Shown here: in pieces, positions 41,211-51,399 of the stretch
How the letters are laid out: every line of letters begins with the position of its first letter
Numbering within the stretch: the stretch's first letter is position 1
Source of the DNA: Forficula auricularia
Taxonomy: Eukaryota; Arthropoda; Insecta; Dermaptera; Forficulidae
NCBI GenBank assembly: GCA_024734495.1
Contig: JALMQS010000055.1
Location: 9,831,652-9,895,651 of the forward strand
Reading direction: 5' to 3'
Length of the DNA: 64,000 bases
Translations under genes and position numbers: made by a program
Notes under the pieces: generated by a model
Databases searched by the model: none
What the model saw: the letters and a program-made list of their open reading frames with translations, nothing else
What the model was told of the DNA's origin: nothing

Positions 41211-42046
41211 GACAGATCGATTTCTCTATCCGAAAAGCAACTAGTCCATTATTTTCATTGAAATCGTTAGAACAGTTTTGGAGAAACCGAAACTATGTAA
41301 ATATAAATAAATAAATAAGTAAATTATATATAAGTATTGTTCATCTATTAGTAAAAGATTTATTTATTTTTTAAATCTGCTTCTTTTAAAAATAAATGAT
41401 CAACTTAATAATAATCAGGTTTTATTTAAAAGAGGGATTAGCGAAAGTCACGTGGTGTGCAAGTAACATATCTCCAATCTCCCAGATAGATTGTCACAAT
41501 TCTTGTATAGCCAATAGGCTTATCCCAATCATTTCTAGTGGGATGCAAGCAACATCACTAGAATCAGAGAGCTGAAGATTTGTCTTAAAAATAAACGACC
41601 ACCTATCTAAATACTAATTCCAGTACATGTGCTTAATATTATAGATTCAGGAGCCCAGCTCGTCTGGAAGATATTCGTATTTACATTTTTACAAAATGGC
41701 TGGCATTCTTTTTTGTTTTTATAATATTCTATGAATTTTGTGATTGGTTAATTCCAGGAATTGTTTATAAACAAACCAGAACCAGGTCCTTAGGTCAATG
41801 AATAATTTATTGCCTCAATAAATATCGTCGCCTTAGAATGTAAACCTCCTAAATCCATTTTTTATCATATATGACATAATAATACCGTTCGAAAGAAAAA
41901 GATATGCAGCATCGTCCAAGTAAAACTGCTACTTAAAATTACGATCATAAGTTGTAGAAAAAAAATGTGAAAAATAGTTTCTTTCCATAACAACAATATT
42001 AAATTTTGTTTGTTTTTTCTCTGCCCTGTAAAATTTCCTTGTTGTG
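41211..42046. other. Unannotated part of intron 5 of copy B
   Basis: AT-rich with an AAATAAATAAAT patch near 41305. No exon or recognisable element. Confidence 0.3.
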
Positions 42047-42093
42047 AGTTATAAATAAATAAATAAATAATTCTTTATTCTTTGACCTGCTTA

Positions 42094-42239
42094 GGGCCGG
42101 TTGTATGTCGCAAAGTAAATGCCTTTTACCACTAACACTTTCAGTACCTGTCATCTGATTGGCCATCGCAGTCCCTCCATTTACTATCTACCGTTTGTTA
42201 GTGGTAAAAAGCATTTACTTTGCGACATACAACCGGCCT
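42094..42239. mobile_element. Harbinger-type MITE, copy 2
   Basis: TIR GGGCCGGTTGTATGTCGCAA, TTA on both sides. The two halves are complementary (ACAGGTA... region to centre), making a hairpin of about 65-bp arms. Confidence 0.82.
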
Positions 42240-42476
42240 TTAGAGGCACAAGTTCTCGGTGGCTATGCCCTCCAAACATCAATACAATACATTATCAAAC
42301 ATCAATACAAATTAACTACAACAATTTAACAAATAATAAACAAGTACAAAAAAGAAGAAAAAAATAGATATGTATGCTCATTAACAAATAACATGATCAT
42401 AGATTTCCATCAAAAGACAAAAAGTAATTTAAAAATTCCGCACAAAAACACGATAGCAGGAGCAAGAGACGGATTA

Positions 42477-42673
42477 GGGCCGGTTGTATGTCGCATAAGT
42501 AAATGCTTTTTATCACTAATACAGGGTAGATGGTAAATGGAGGGACTGGGATGGCCAATCAGATGCCAGGCAGTGACAGTTCCTGGCATTTGATTGGCCA
42601 TCCCAGTCCCTCCATTTACCATCTACCCAGTGTTAGTAGTAAAAGCATTTACTTTGCGACATACAACCGGCCC
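42477..42673. mobile_element. Harbinger-type MITE, copy 3, near-perfect hairpin
   Basis: 197 bp; TTA at 42474-42476 and 42674-42676. Arms of about 95 bp are almost perfectly complementary, through TGGAGGGACTGGGATGGCCA to TGCCAGG and back, leaving only a short loop (CAGTGACAGTT). Confidence 0.88.
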
Positions 42674-42716
42674 TTAGTCATCTCGGCATTTGCCATAAGT
42701 TGTTAAGGGCCAGCTG

Positions 42717-42902
42717 TATGTCGCAAAGTAAATGCTTTTTACCACTAACACAGGGTAGATGGTAAATGGAGGGACTGGGATGGCCAATCAGATGACAGGA
42801 ACTTTCAGTGTCTGGCATCTGATTGGCTATCCCAGTCCCTCCTTTACTTTCTATCCTTGGTTACTGGTAAAAAGCATTTACTTTACGACATACGACCGGG
42901 CC
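42717..42902. mobile_element. Harbinger-type MITE, copy 4
   Basis: 186 bp with TIR GGGCCAGCTGTATGTCGCAA; TAA flanks both ends. Long hairpin with more mismatches than copy 3. Confidence 0.82.
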
Positions 42903-43039
42903 TAAGAAACCCTGGTCAAAACCTTAACATGGTATGACCTCTCTCCTCTCTTCTTCACCTAATCTCTGCTTGTGAGAACTAAATACAATTTTGTACAACT
43001 CTAAGGTTTTAGGACTTGACAAAATTTATAAATGATTTA

Positions 43040-43164
43040 GGGCAGGTTGTATGTCGCAAAGTAAATGCTTTTTACCACTAATACTGGGGTGGCCAATTCC
43101 TTCATTTACCATCTACCCTGTGTTAGTGGTAAAAAGCATTTACTTTGCGACATACAACAGGCCC
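43040..43164. mobile_element. Harbinger-type MITE, copy 5
   Basis: 125 bp, TIR GGGCAGGTTGTATGTCGCAA and its complement; most of one arm deleted. The clean LINE copy shows AATTGATTTAATCAT here without it. Confidence 0.8.
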
Positions 43165-43194
43165 TAAATCATAGAGACAGAGGACTGTAATCCC

Positions 43195-44176
43195 TGTTTG
43201 AAAGTATCGCGCCTTTTGGTTCAAAGGCTGCTGTGTTTAACTTTATGATTTTTAATGGGGTTTTTTTTTCCGATAGTGCGCTGGTTTGATTATCTAGCTC
43301 AGTGATTCTCAACCTTTTCTTTGTTGCGGCACACTTTTAACAATTTCAAAATTTGGCGGCACACTAACAATAGTTTAAAAGAATTTTATTTACCTATAAT
43401 ACCTACCTGTGTTACTGTGTAAAATAGTTTATGATAATAATTTTCAATGTAAAATAAAATAATATGTACTACAAAGACAACATGATGTTCATTGAGTGAT
43501 TAATTACAAATAAATTATAAGAATATAAGATAATTTCGTTTATATTTGGTCGTAAAAATGATAATGCCACTCTCATTTCGTCATCTACATTTAAAAGTCT
43601 CGATTTTTTTTTTGTTTTTATATTGATCCGTATTCTCACAAATAAGATGTAGAAAATTGTAATAATATTTTTAAATCTTTTTTGGCTATTATGGAATAAT
43701 CACATCTAATGTTAATCCAAAATGAATTAATTGACTCTTCCGAATGTTTTGAAATTAAATCTCGATTGTTACAAAGCGAAATAAATTTTCATTGTTTGCA
43801 TTTCTAAAATTTGGAGGCACACTTTAAGAATTTCGCGTCACACAAAAGTGCCGCGGCACAGTGGTTGAGAATCACTGATCTAGCTATTAATGTTATACAC
43901 ATTTAATATCCTGTAAAGAAAATGGAGGAAAGGCAAAGGTAGCTCTCTTCAAAAGAGTATGGAACAAAAAGACAACAATTAACGTGTATATAAAATTTAT
44001 TTAGTAATCAACAGAAGGTAAGGTTTAAGAAATGTGTAGTGTTGAGAGATGTGATCAAGGATAATATTTGGGATAGTGTAGCTTATAGGAACTTGCAAAA
44101 GTGACCCCTAGGTGTCGAGTGCCATGGTGGGAGTAGTCACGTGATTAGGGTGAAAAATTTGTGCCAATTTTGAACA
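43195..44176. mobile_element. Solo-LTR-like insertion with ATCCC duplication
   Basis: Starts TGTTTGAAAGTATCGCG and ends CCAATTTTGAACA, flanked by ATCCC at 43190-43194 and 44177-44181. The clean LINE copy has ATCCC once (CTATAATCCCAAGTAG, near 7230). Without the nested hAT MITE it would be about 396 bp. TG...CA ends plus a 5-bp duplication point to an LTR, but no internal retroviral gene is present. Confidence 0.65.
43300..43877. mobile_element. hAT MITE with 8-bp ATCTAGCT duplication
   Basis: Ends CAGTGATTCTCAACCTTTTC and, inverted, GTGGTTGAGAATCACTG, flanked by ATCTAGCT at 43292-43299 and 43878-43885. Subterminal GCGGCACAC motifs repeat at both ends. No transposase. Confidence 0.9.
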
Positions 44177-44439
44177 ATCCCAAGTAGTAATAAATAGACT
44201 GTTCCACAAATCAATGCCAGATCCCATAAATGAATACAAATCTACATATTAATATCTGAATTAACTAACTTGTAGGAACCAGATCTATTTAAATAAATAC
44301 CATTCTTTCCTAAATCCTTATAATCTAAATGACCATCTGAATCATCTTCATAATAAAACCCACCACTGGTTTCAACACCTATACTTCTAGTCCTAACCCT
44401 GGATTGACTATCCCTTTTAACCATATTATCTAAAAAAAA

Positions 44440-45179
44440 AAGAAAAAGCTAGCTCAAAAACTAGTGTGAATATCGAAACCAAATTTCACACTTAGTTTTG
44501 GTCCATTGAGATTAAGAGCTGATTAGATTTTATAGACCTAAATTTAAGGGAGGTGGAGGGTTAAAAATTAAAAATCTAGGCCGTTTGAGCAAATTCAACC
44601 AAATTTTGTATACATAATCAGTGGGACCCCAGAAGTCTAAAATCGCCAAAAACTAACCGCCCAAAATGTGTGTGTGTGTGTGGGAGGGGGGGGGGGGGTC
44701 AAAAAATGAAAATCTAGGCCCTTGTACCAAACATAACCAAATTTTGTATACATAATCAGTGGGACCCCAGAAGTCGAAAAATTCAAAAAACTAACCCTAC
44801 ATGATTATAAAATAATTTTAGGGCCCAGGTTGTATGAGTAAAGTCAAGTGGATGGCCACATCAGAACACGTCACCTTATTTTTTAGTTATTTTGAATTGA
44901 TTTTTATCATCAACAGGTGTTTAAAATAAATAGTATTTTAGTTTGTTGAGAGAAAATCAAAAATCGAAAAAAAATAGTAATTATGATAGGACCACTATCA
45001 ACTCGGTCTTAAAATTTTTTAGAATGAATAGAAGTTTAAAATAAAAAATTATTAAAAAATCGAAGACATAAGTACAGTTTCAATAACAAGATTAAAACAA
45101 ACTCAAAAAATCGCATATAAAAACACTCTAAATAATGTTTTGTATTTTTTCTAAAAAATATGTAAAAAAATTGAGTTGT
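44440..45179. repeat. Fragment of element G with inverted modules
   Basis: 44450-44800 holds AGCTAGCTCAAAAACTAGTG and two 110-bp modules (AACCAAATTTTGTATACATA, CAGTGGGACCCCAGAAGTC), opposite in orientation to 29221-29530, with a TGTGTGTGTG and G-run between. 44820-44880 starts GGGCCCAGGTTGTATGAGTA, matching the left end at 49806-49860 inverted. The rest to 45179 is unannotated AT-rich sequence. Confidence 0.55.
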
Positions 45180-45700
45180 TTGCCATAAATGAATTTAGTC
45201 TTTTTGATTTTAAGTCGATTCTTCCACGTTATCAGTAGAGGTTGCCATTAATAGTCAAAACATCAAAAATGGAATGCAATAAGGTTATTCCGCTAGTATT
45301 AGATAAGAATCGATCGTTATTTTTGATTTTAAGCCGTTTCCTCCATGTCTTCAGCAATGGTTACCAATAATAATCGAAGCGTCAAAAACCTAATGTAGAA
45401 TTGTTATTCCTCAAGTATTAGATGAGAATCGATCACTATTTTTGATTTTAACTCGATTCCTCCATGTCTTCAGCAATGGTTACCAATAATAACCGAAACG
45501 TCAAAATTCAATGTAGAATGGTTATTCCTCGACTATTAAATGAGAATCGATCATTATTTTTACTTAAAGTCAACAATGAACTGCAAATAGCAAGTGATAT
45601 CTGATTAATAATAAAGGAATAAACATATTAATATTTCAAATGAATTTGGATAAAGTTTAGCAACGATCCGTTGCAGTTTATTTTTATTTGTAAAGATATA
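45180..45700. repeat. Repeat R with three tandem units of about 122 bp
   Basis: Units contain GTTATTCCTC, TATTAGATGAGAATCGATC, ATTTTTGATTTTAA, CGATTCCTCCATGTCTTCAG and CAATGGTTACCAATAATAA with CGAAACGTC. They are followed by the common R end (ATGAACTGCAAATAGCAAG to CCGTTGCAGTTTATTT). The parallel array is at 58405-58790. Confidence 0.68.
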
Positions 45701-45922
45701 AAAACTTAAATAAATATAATATTTTCGTGGCCCCTTTATACATACTACCCCCCCCCCCCCCCCTGTTAAGAATCGTTGAGTTATGGAACCCTCGATATGC
45801 GAGTCCTACTCGCACTTGTCCGGGCTATTTATTAGAGCTACAGAATACTCTAGATTTAAAATAAACACGAGTGTTTCAGATCTTTTTATTTTGTAAATTA
45901 ACCAAATATTTTATAATTTTAG

Positions 45923-46065
45923 GAAGCTAATTTAGCTGAAAATCGAAAAGTTCGTCCTTGGATTGTTGTCTACGGCCACAGGCCTATGTATTGTTCGAAT
46001 AATCATTCAGTAGAATGCACTGAAATGCAAACGCTAACACGAAAAGGAATCCCTTTGCTTGGCTG
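45923..46065 (+). CDS. ACP7: Purple acid phosphatase copy B, exon 6
   Basis: 143 bases after TATAATTTTAG; encodes EANLAENRKVRPWIVVYGHR, then PMYCSNNHSVECTEMQTL and TRKGIPLLGW. VVYGHRPMYC contains the VxxH metal motif (motif IV) of purple acid phosphatases. The donor GTAAGC is intact, phase 2 in the Trp codon. Confidence 0.93.
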
Positions 46066-46307
46066 GTAAGCATTTCCTGAAAATCAATTATAATTCGCAA
46101 TTAAGGTAGTTGTTTCACCATATGCGTTTACTTAAGATTTTTTTTGAAATTTAGACAGATTATTATTTAAATACTTCTCCATCGATTGGGGTCAAAACAA
46201 AATTTATGAACAATATAGGAGATATTAAATTCTAAAGATAGCGTTTTTTAGACTCTTATACATTGAACTATACGGGATATCGGTAAGGTTACATACATAT
46301 TTAATTA

Positions 46308-46973
46308 CGAGCTTTTCGTGCGTGCCTTCGGCACGCCCTCGAAGCTCGGCCCTCCGGAGCTGGTGCCCTGGCGGGCAGCGTCTCGGTCCAAAAATTTTAT
46401 TCCTCTTAAAAAACCACACTCCAAATGTATACCGGTAAACTACCGTAAATACATCGTCTCTTAAAAGTTTCACCTCTTTAACTTTTGAGTGGCGAGGGGG
46501 GGGGGGAGGAGGAATAATGATCAATATATTTAATGTTTCTTAATTTAAAATGAATTGGAGTCTTTCATTTCAAAATTCGAGTCCAAATTAGAATTATATT
46601 TCAAATTTGCCTGGTTAATGAAAAATCGATTGGAGCCATCAGTTTAAAATCCGCGCTGACAATTATATTTCAAATTTGCCTCGTTAATTAATATATATTT
46701 AATGTTTCTTAATTTAAAATCTATTGGTGTTTTTTCATTTTCATTCGAGTTCAAATGAATACAATATTATCTCGACACAAAGTCCAAATCAAAAATATAT
46801 AGTTTTAGTAACAGAAATCAAGATACAAATATTAATGTTGCATTGGTGTAAACGCTAGAGCTGATGCACATAGTTCAAGAGTTCGTCGGTTCGATTCTAG
46901 GCAAGAGCGTAATTTTTTTAAAGAAAATTCTCTCAGCGTTGTTACAAATTAATCTAGACAAATATATATAGTA
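46308..46973 (-). mobile_element. Helitron-like insertion with unusual ends
   Basis: Minus-strand ends TACTATATATATTTG and ...GCACGCACGAAAAGCTCG, with a perfect hairpin GCGTGCC GAA GGCACGC close to the 3' end. Comparison with TTAA copies a to c gives the empty site CTTAATTATAATTAAAT: insertion exactly between A and T without duplication. Mechanism and hairpin fit a Helitron, but the termini are TA and CTCG rather than TC and CTRR. A tRNA-like block lies at its 5' side (about 46845-46915). Confidence 0.65.
46845..46915 (+). repeat. tRNA-like block with B box inside the Helitron-like element
   Basis: GGTGTAAACGCTAGAGCTGA resembles an A box and GGTCGGTTCGATTCT-like text (GTCGGTTCGATTCTAGG) a B box, spaced as in tRNAs. 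No proper acceptor stem or cloverleaf could be built, so this is a tRNA-derived remnant, not a tRNA gene. Confidence 0.4.
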
Positions 46974-47084
46974 TAATTAAGAAACTCTTCTTACAATTTG
47001 TTATAAAAAACTAAACCAACTTTAAAGAATAACTAATACATTTTTTAAGAACATTTCAATTCTTAGTTATCCGGTATCTTGTTA

Positions 47085-47350
47085 TAATGAACGGCAGTCC
47101 ATAAATTATTGAAATTCTATTAAAATTCCGACGTTTCGTTTTTAAATAACTAAGAACACTTATGATATAATGTTGAAAAATATTGTAATATTGTTCCTAT
47201 CACTGAAAGGAGAGACAAATGGGAACCCAGCTATACTCCTCCATCAATAACTATTCAATACTCTGAAGAAGGAGAGAAAAAATTCTCCGAAACGTCGGAA
47301 TTTGAATAAAATTTAAACAATTTATGGACCGCTTTTCCAATTTATTTCGC
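47085..47350. repeat. Penelope-type inverted piece with hammerhead-like motif
   Basis: CGGCAGTCCATAAATTATTG and AAATTCCGACGTTTCG at the left are inverted at the right (CGAAACGTCGGAATTTG, CAATTTATGGACCG). At 47263-47296 the plus strand reads CTGAAGA, stem GGAGA/TCTCC, GAAAC, GTC, the hammerhead core with a minimal stem III. Confidence 0.6.
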
Positions 47351-47471
47351 TTACCAGTCCGTCTTTCTAAGAAAATAAATAAAACTTCTTAATAATTATT
47401 ATATTTCTTAATTATTTCTTCTAATCTATTTAGTAAGTGAGTAAAAGAAATGATTCTCCTTCTTTTTCCAG

Positions 47472-47643
47472 GTTTGGCCTTGAAAAGCTGTTTTATGATA
47501 ACGGGGTCGATCTTCTAATCTGGGCCCACGAGCATTCCTACGAGCGCACTTGGCCTCTTTATCAATTCAACGTTTATAATGGAAGTAGGGAGGCACCGTA
47601 CACCAACCCTTGTGGCCCCGTTCATATTACAACTGGATCGGCC
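47472..47643 (+). CDS. ACP7: Purple acid phosphatase copy B, exon 7
   Basis: 172 bases after TCTTTTTCCAG; encodes FGLEKLFYDNGVDLLIWAHE, HSYERTWPLYQFNVYNGSRE, then APYTNPCGPVHITTGSA. WAHEHSYER carries the last metal/substrate histidines (motif V; metazoan members commonly have A in place of G before the first His). The donor GTAAGT is intact, phase 0. Family members continue for roughly 80-100 more residues after GSA; no matching exon was found between here and 64000, so the end is either beyond the window or lost. Confidence 0.93.
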
Positions 47644-47982
47644 GTAAGTCATTAAACGGACATTAACCAAGCAAAAAAGAGCGAAAAAAAGAAAATGATT
47701 TAAAATTTAATCATTTAATGCTGGACCATTCTGGCTCTGGAGGGGAAGAGGAGGGGTTCGTAATGGGATTTATTAAAAATTGATTAAAAATCCAATGCTT
47801 AGTGATTACAAAATCTATTAAATGAAAAAATAATTAAATTTTCAAAAGATATTTAATTCAAATGGCCTTTAGAGTTTCGTGGGTGACTTAGGTGACGTAG
47901 GAAAACATGTGGGAGTACAATTAAAGAGCTTAATCGATCAACATGGTATATTACAAAAACTTGGGGAAATCATTTTATACAC

Positions 47983-48011
47983 AACTGTGCAAAAAAATCG
48001 AGCCACCAATA
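47983..48011 (+). repeat. Isolated Tc1-type terminus
   Basis: CAACTGTGCAAAAAAATCG then AGCCACC resembles the Tc1-like end at 63361 (CACTTGTGAGCAAAAAAATC). No partner end was found nearby. Confidence 0.4.
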
Positions 48012-48479
48012 AAAACTTTATTAAATAGCAAATTATTTTTAAAATTTTTATAAATAACCATTTAAGGTAGTTCTTTCACAAATGCGAAAATTCAAGAAGT
48101 CTTTGAAACTTGGAATATAAGTCATTAAAAGCATAATATTATTATTATTATTTGTTGCGTTTGGACCCTTGGGATCACGCAAAGCTTGATGTTTCTTTCT
48201 GGTTGGACCTTCCACGCCTCTATCTTTTTCCGGAACGTGTTATCGAGTTCCATGGTCAGGTAAATTTTCCTGGCCGGATGAGTGTGTTGATGTTAAAGGT
48301 GCCCAAGTATGTATAGATTTTTGGTGTTATTCTTCCATTGTTTCTTCCTGACTTCGTGATGGTCCGGATCCCCCAGAATCTGAATGCCCGGTTGCCACTC
48401 GAAGGTGGGTGGATTGGTTACCACCAGGGGTAATCTTTTTTTTGCCTCTCACGATTCATGGTTGCTTGTTACGAAATTT

Positions 48480-48668
48480 TGTCCTGCGCATGCGCGAGGT
48501 TTTGTAGAACCAGAGATTGTCAGTTTCTGGAGCCGAGGGGCCGGTTATTTATTATTTTTAAATAAATTCACTTTGCTTCTTGTTGGGATCGAACTGATGA
48601 AGTCTAGGTTGATGTTCTCCTAATCGGATTAGAAAAGTTGGTGATTTAACCGATTACGCAACCGACCC
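48480..48668 (-). repeat. tRNA-derived SINE head
   Basis: On the minus strand GGGTCGGTTGCGTAATCGG (A-box region) and CAGTTCGATCCC (B box) are spaced about as in a tRNA. It is followed by GGCCCCTCGGCTCCAG. A third SINE-type family in the window. Confidence 0.55.
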
Positions 48669-48725
48669 CTCAATATTATTATTTATTTATTGTATATATA
48701 GAATTGGTAAAGTTCAATACAAGAA

Positions 48726-49151
48726 TTAAGTACAAATAAACAGAATTGTGAACAAATATAACAACAAACCATTCCTCCCCTCCCTCCATTCATTTATAAT
48801 AAATGAACGGAGACGCAGAGCACCATCAATAAAATTGTATAAGCTTCTCAACTTTTGTAAGCTCAAAGGCTTCAAAATATCCCAAAAATCTTCAGCATTC
48901 TCAATAGAATCTCTTAAATAGACTTCACTCAATGCATTGTATATCGGGCATACATTTAAAATATGAAATAAATTTTCACTTTCACATTTGTTACGAATGG
49001 AGCATGCCATCTCCGGGTTTATCTTATGTCCAGAACCATTCAACCAAAAATATAATACTTTTATATTGGCCACCTTAGCCTGGTGAATGTCTCTCATCAT
49101 CCGAATGGGAGCCCTCATTGCCAGAATTCCTCCCTGGCCATAGTCGATCAA
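48726..49151 (-). pseudogene. LINE polyprotein C-terminus
   Basis: About 140 residues: MRMMRDIHQAKVANIKVLYF-like text, then MACSIRNKCESENLFHILNV with CPIYNALSEVYLRD and LRSFIINEWREGRNG. The C-x6-C...H-x4-C pattern is the cysteine/histidine motif at the end of many R1/I-type reverse transcriptase ORFs. The RT domain itself is missing. Confidence 0.65.
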
Positions 49152-49739
49152 TCGATAAAGAGGGCAAAGGAGTAATTAACCATTCTCCTGTGGTCCTCCG
49201 CGAAATAATAAGATTCTAGTTCCCATGTCAGGGTATTAAAAGCATAATACACATACTGTTAAAATTTGAAGACGATTTACAACACCAAACATGAAATAAT
49301 TGCAATTAAAAATGACATTTTTAACATAGGGTAGATTAGGAAAGAGTGAGGAAATGATCATTATTTTATTATTTTTCATTGAAGGACTCTCACCATCTTG
49401 ATGAAAAACTAATATTTGTTAGAATAATAAATTCGGAGTAACTAAAAAAAAAAAAAATGAAATTATTTAACTCATAGTTTTGATAAAAAACAAGAAAAAA
49501 TAGAACAAACATATTTGGGCGATTATTTTTAATGGAAGGGATATAAGCTCAATGGCTTGGAAACGATCCGGCAAGTATGTGTGTATCCATATAGAGATTT
49601 CGTAGTGTGAGTGTACAGTCACGTAAAAGAACATAACCTAAAATTTTAGTTCCGTTCATATTTGTAGAGTGGTTACGAGGCTAAAACTTTTTGTATGGAT
49701 TGTCGCGAAAGAACCTCCTTAATTTGTTCTATTAACTCA

Positions 49740-50491
49740 TAGACCAGGCCTTTAGGGGGTGCACCTTTTTGGTGTAACTCCTTCTCTCATCATTTCCATT
49801 AAAAAAATAAGCTGACGTGTTCTGATGTGACCATCCAGTTGACTTTACCATACAACCTGGCCCCTAAAATTATTTATAATCATGTAGGGGTGGGGGGGGT
49901 TAGTTTTTCCATTTTTATACTTCTAGTCCCACTGATTATGTATACAAAATTTGGTTGAGTTTGGTAAATGGCCAAGATTTTCATTTTTTGACCCCCCCTC
50001 CATTTTGGGCGGTTAGTTTTTGCATTTTGAGACTTCTGGGATCCACTGATTATGTATACAAAATTTGGTTGAGTTTGCTCAAACGGCCTAGATTTTTAAT
50101 TTTTACCCCTCCGCCCCTTAATTTTTGGTCGATATGCACCAAAATCTAATCAGCTCTTAATCTCAATGGACCAAAAATCGTGTGTAATTTGGTTTCGATA
50201 TTCATACTAGTTTTTGAGCTAGCTCGTCCACAAAAATTTGGTAACGCACAGACTAACGGACAACCAGACAACCGGACAACAAGACAACCAGACTAACAGA
50301 CATTATTATCTCAAAAAATATAAATGTTCCCTTATTAGAGCTTTTTTGTAGAGCGAAATGCCATGGTTTCGCTCAATTTTTTTAATCAAAATAGTTTCAG
50401 CCGTTTTTGAGATATTTCGAAAAAAAGAAGGAAAAAAAACACTTTTTTCATGCACGATTACAATACTTGACCATACCCTGTATGGTAAAGT
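49740..50491. mobile_element. LINE tail scrap and element G, copy 2 (partial)
   Basis: 49740-49810 is the 3' UTR end of the LINE family at 40716 (GGCCTTTAGGGGGTGCACC). From 49806, GTGTTCTGATGTG and GACTTTACCATACAACCTGG start a G-type element with two modules (49900-50110), ending AATACTTGACCATACCCTGT and GGTAAAGT at 50491. Confidence 0.55.
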
Positions 50492-51399
50492 AAAAAGACT
50501 TAACATATTCAATAAATAATGCTGATAATTTTTGAATTTTATAAAATAAATAAATAAATAAATAAATATAAATTAAAAGAACAATTACAAATTATCGTAC
50601 GTTCTCAATATCACTTTAAATTTAAATAAAGTTTGAATAAAAGATCAAATTCCATTTGAAATATCAATAAAATGAAACATTTGTATTTAAGCATCATTGA
50701 AAGAAAGATAAAATATACAAAATGTATTACGATAAAATCCTAAAGCAACAAATACACTAATAAAGTCGGAAAAAATATTTTCTAATTATATCTACGTTTC
50801 CGAAATCTTCAGAGTGGTTTTCTAGTAATTTGTTTTAATCGCAAATCAATTTTACATGAAAGTTCCGCACTAATCATACTTATTTCATCAATGATGAGTA
50901 CTTTGACATATCTAAAAAGCGATCTGTACAAATGTGTAAAATGTTAATAGTTCCAAAATTCAAATAAAAAATTGATTTTATTAGAATATTCAAAATAAAA
51001 ATTGGTTTAATTCGGAGAGATAATAGGTCAACTGCTTAAAAAAAACAGCCAAACTGAATATGCAGTGGCATAAAAATCCGATCTCGGTTATACTAAGTTA
51101 TTACTATATCCATAAGATCTTCATCTTTTCAAAACACCCTCTGTTATAGAGGCCTATCAAAACTAAAAAGCAACAGATGAACAAACGAATATTTAAAATG
51201 GCCTGCTTCACCAAGCGAAGTACATCATCAATCATTAATTAATAGAAAATTATATGTTCAGTTCAATGTTATAAAATTTAAAAAATCACTAATTTAACAA
51301 TTTGAAATAATTATAATAAAACGATTTTGCTACATTTTTTAAGTTTATACAAAAAATTTATTAGATTTAAATTACATGATAGAGTATTAAAAACTTTTT
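50492..51399. other. Unannotated AT-rich stretch
   Basis: Contains an AAATAAATAAAT run at 50545-50568. No exon, TIR or recognisable repeat. Confidence 0.3.

Larger units (their letters stand above)
42047..44435 (-). mobile_element. LINE copy riddled with later insertions
   Basis: Colinear with the clean copy at 6776-7428: blocks TTCTTTATTC, CCAAACATCAATACAATAC, AACATCAATACAAATTAAC, CAAAATTTATAA and AATAGACTGTTCCACAAATC appear in order. The minus strand at 44242-44424 encodes the polyprotein end, with YYEDDSDGHLDYKDLGKNG and IYLNRSGSYKLVNSDINM-stop. Four Harbinger-type MITEs and a solo LTR (itself hit by a hAT MITE) lie inside. Confidence 0.8.
46105..47080. mobile_element. TTAA-target element, copy d, disrupted
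   Basis: Left end TTAAGGTAGTTGTTTCACC, then the interior blocks of copies a to c. A Helitron-type insertion (46308-46973) splits it, and the right portion ends after ACATTTCAATTCTTAGTTA without the right TIR. Confidence 0.7.
48138..49234 (-). mobile_element. Retroelement insertion with 14-bp target duplication
   Basis: ATTAAAAGCATAAT flanks it at 48124-48137 and 49235-49248. The minus-strand 3' end is an (AAT)n tail at 48138. It is composite: a LINE coding end (48726-49151) plus a SINE-like part to its left with its own B box. Confidence 0.75.
48066..49718. mobile_element. TTAA-target TIR element, copy f
   Basis: TIRs GGTAGTTCTTTCACAAATG and TCGCGAAAGAACCTCC, flanked by TTAA. Colinear, in inverse order, with copy e at 11696-12516, and split by a retroelement insertion at 48138-49234. 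Confidence 0.75.

Noticed and set aside
43195..44176. Considered as part of the LINE itself
   Set aside because: The clean LINE copy lacks it and a 5-bp ATCCC duplication flanks it, so it is a separate insertion.
46845..46915. Possible tRNA gene
   Set aside because: A good B box but no cloverleaf; located inside a Helitron-like element.
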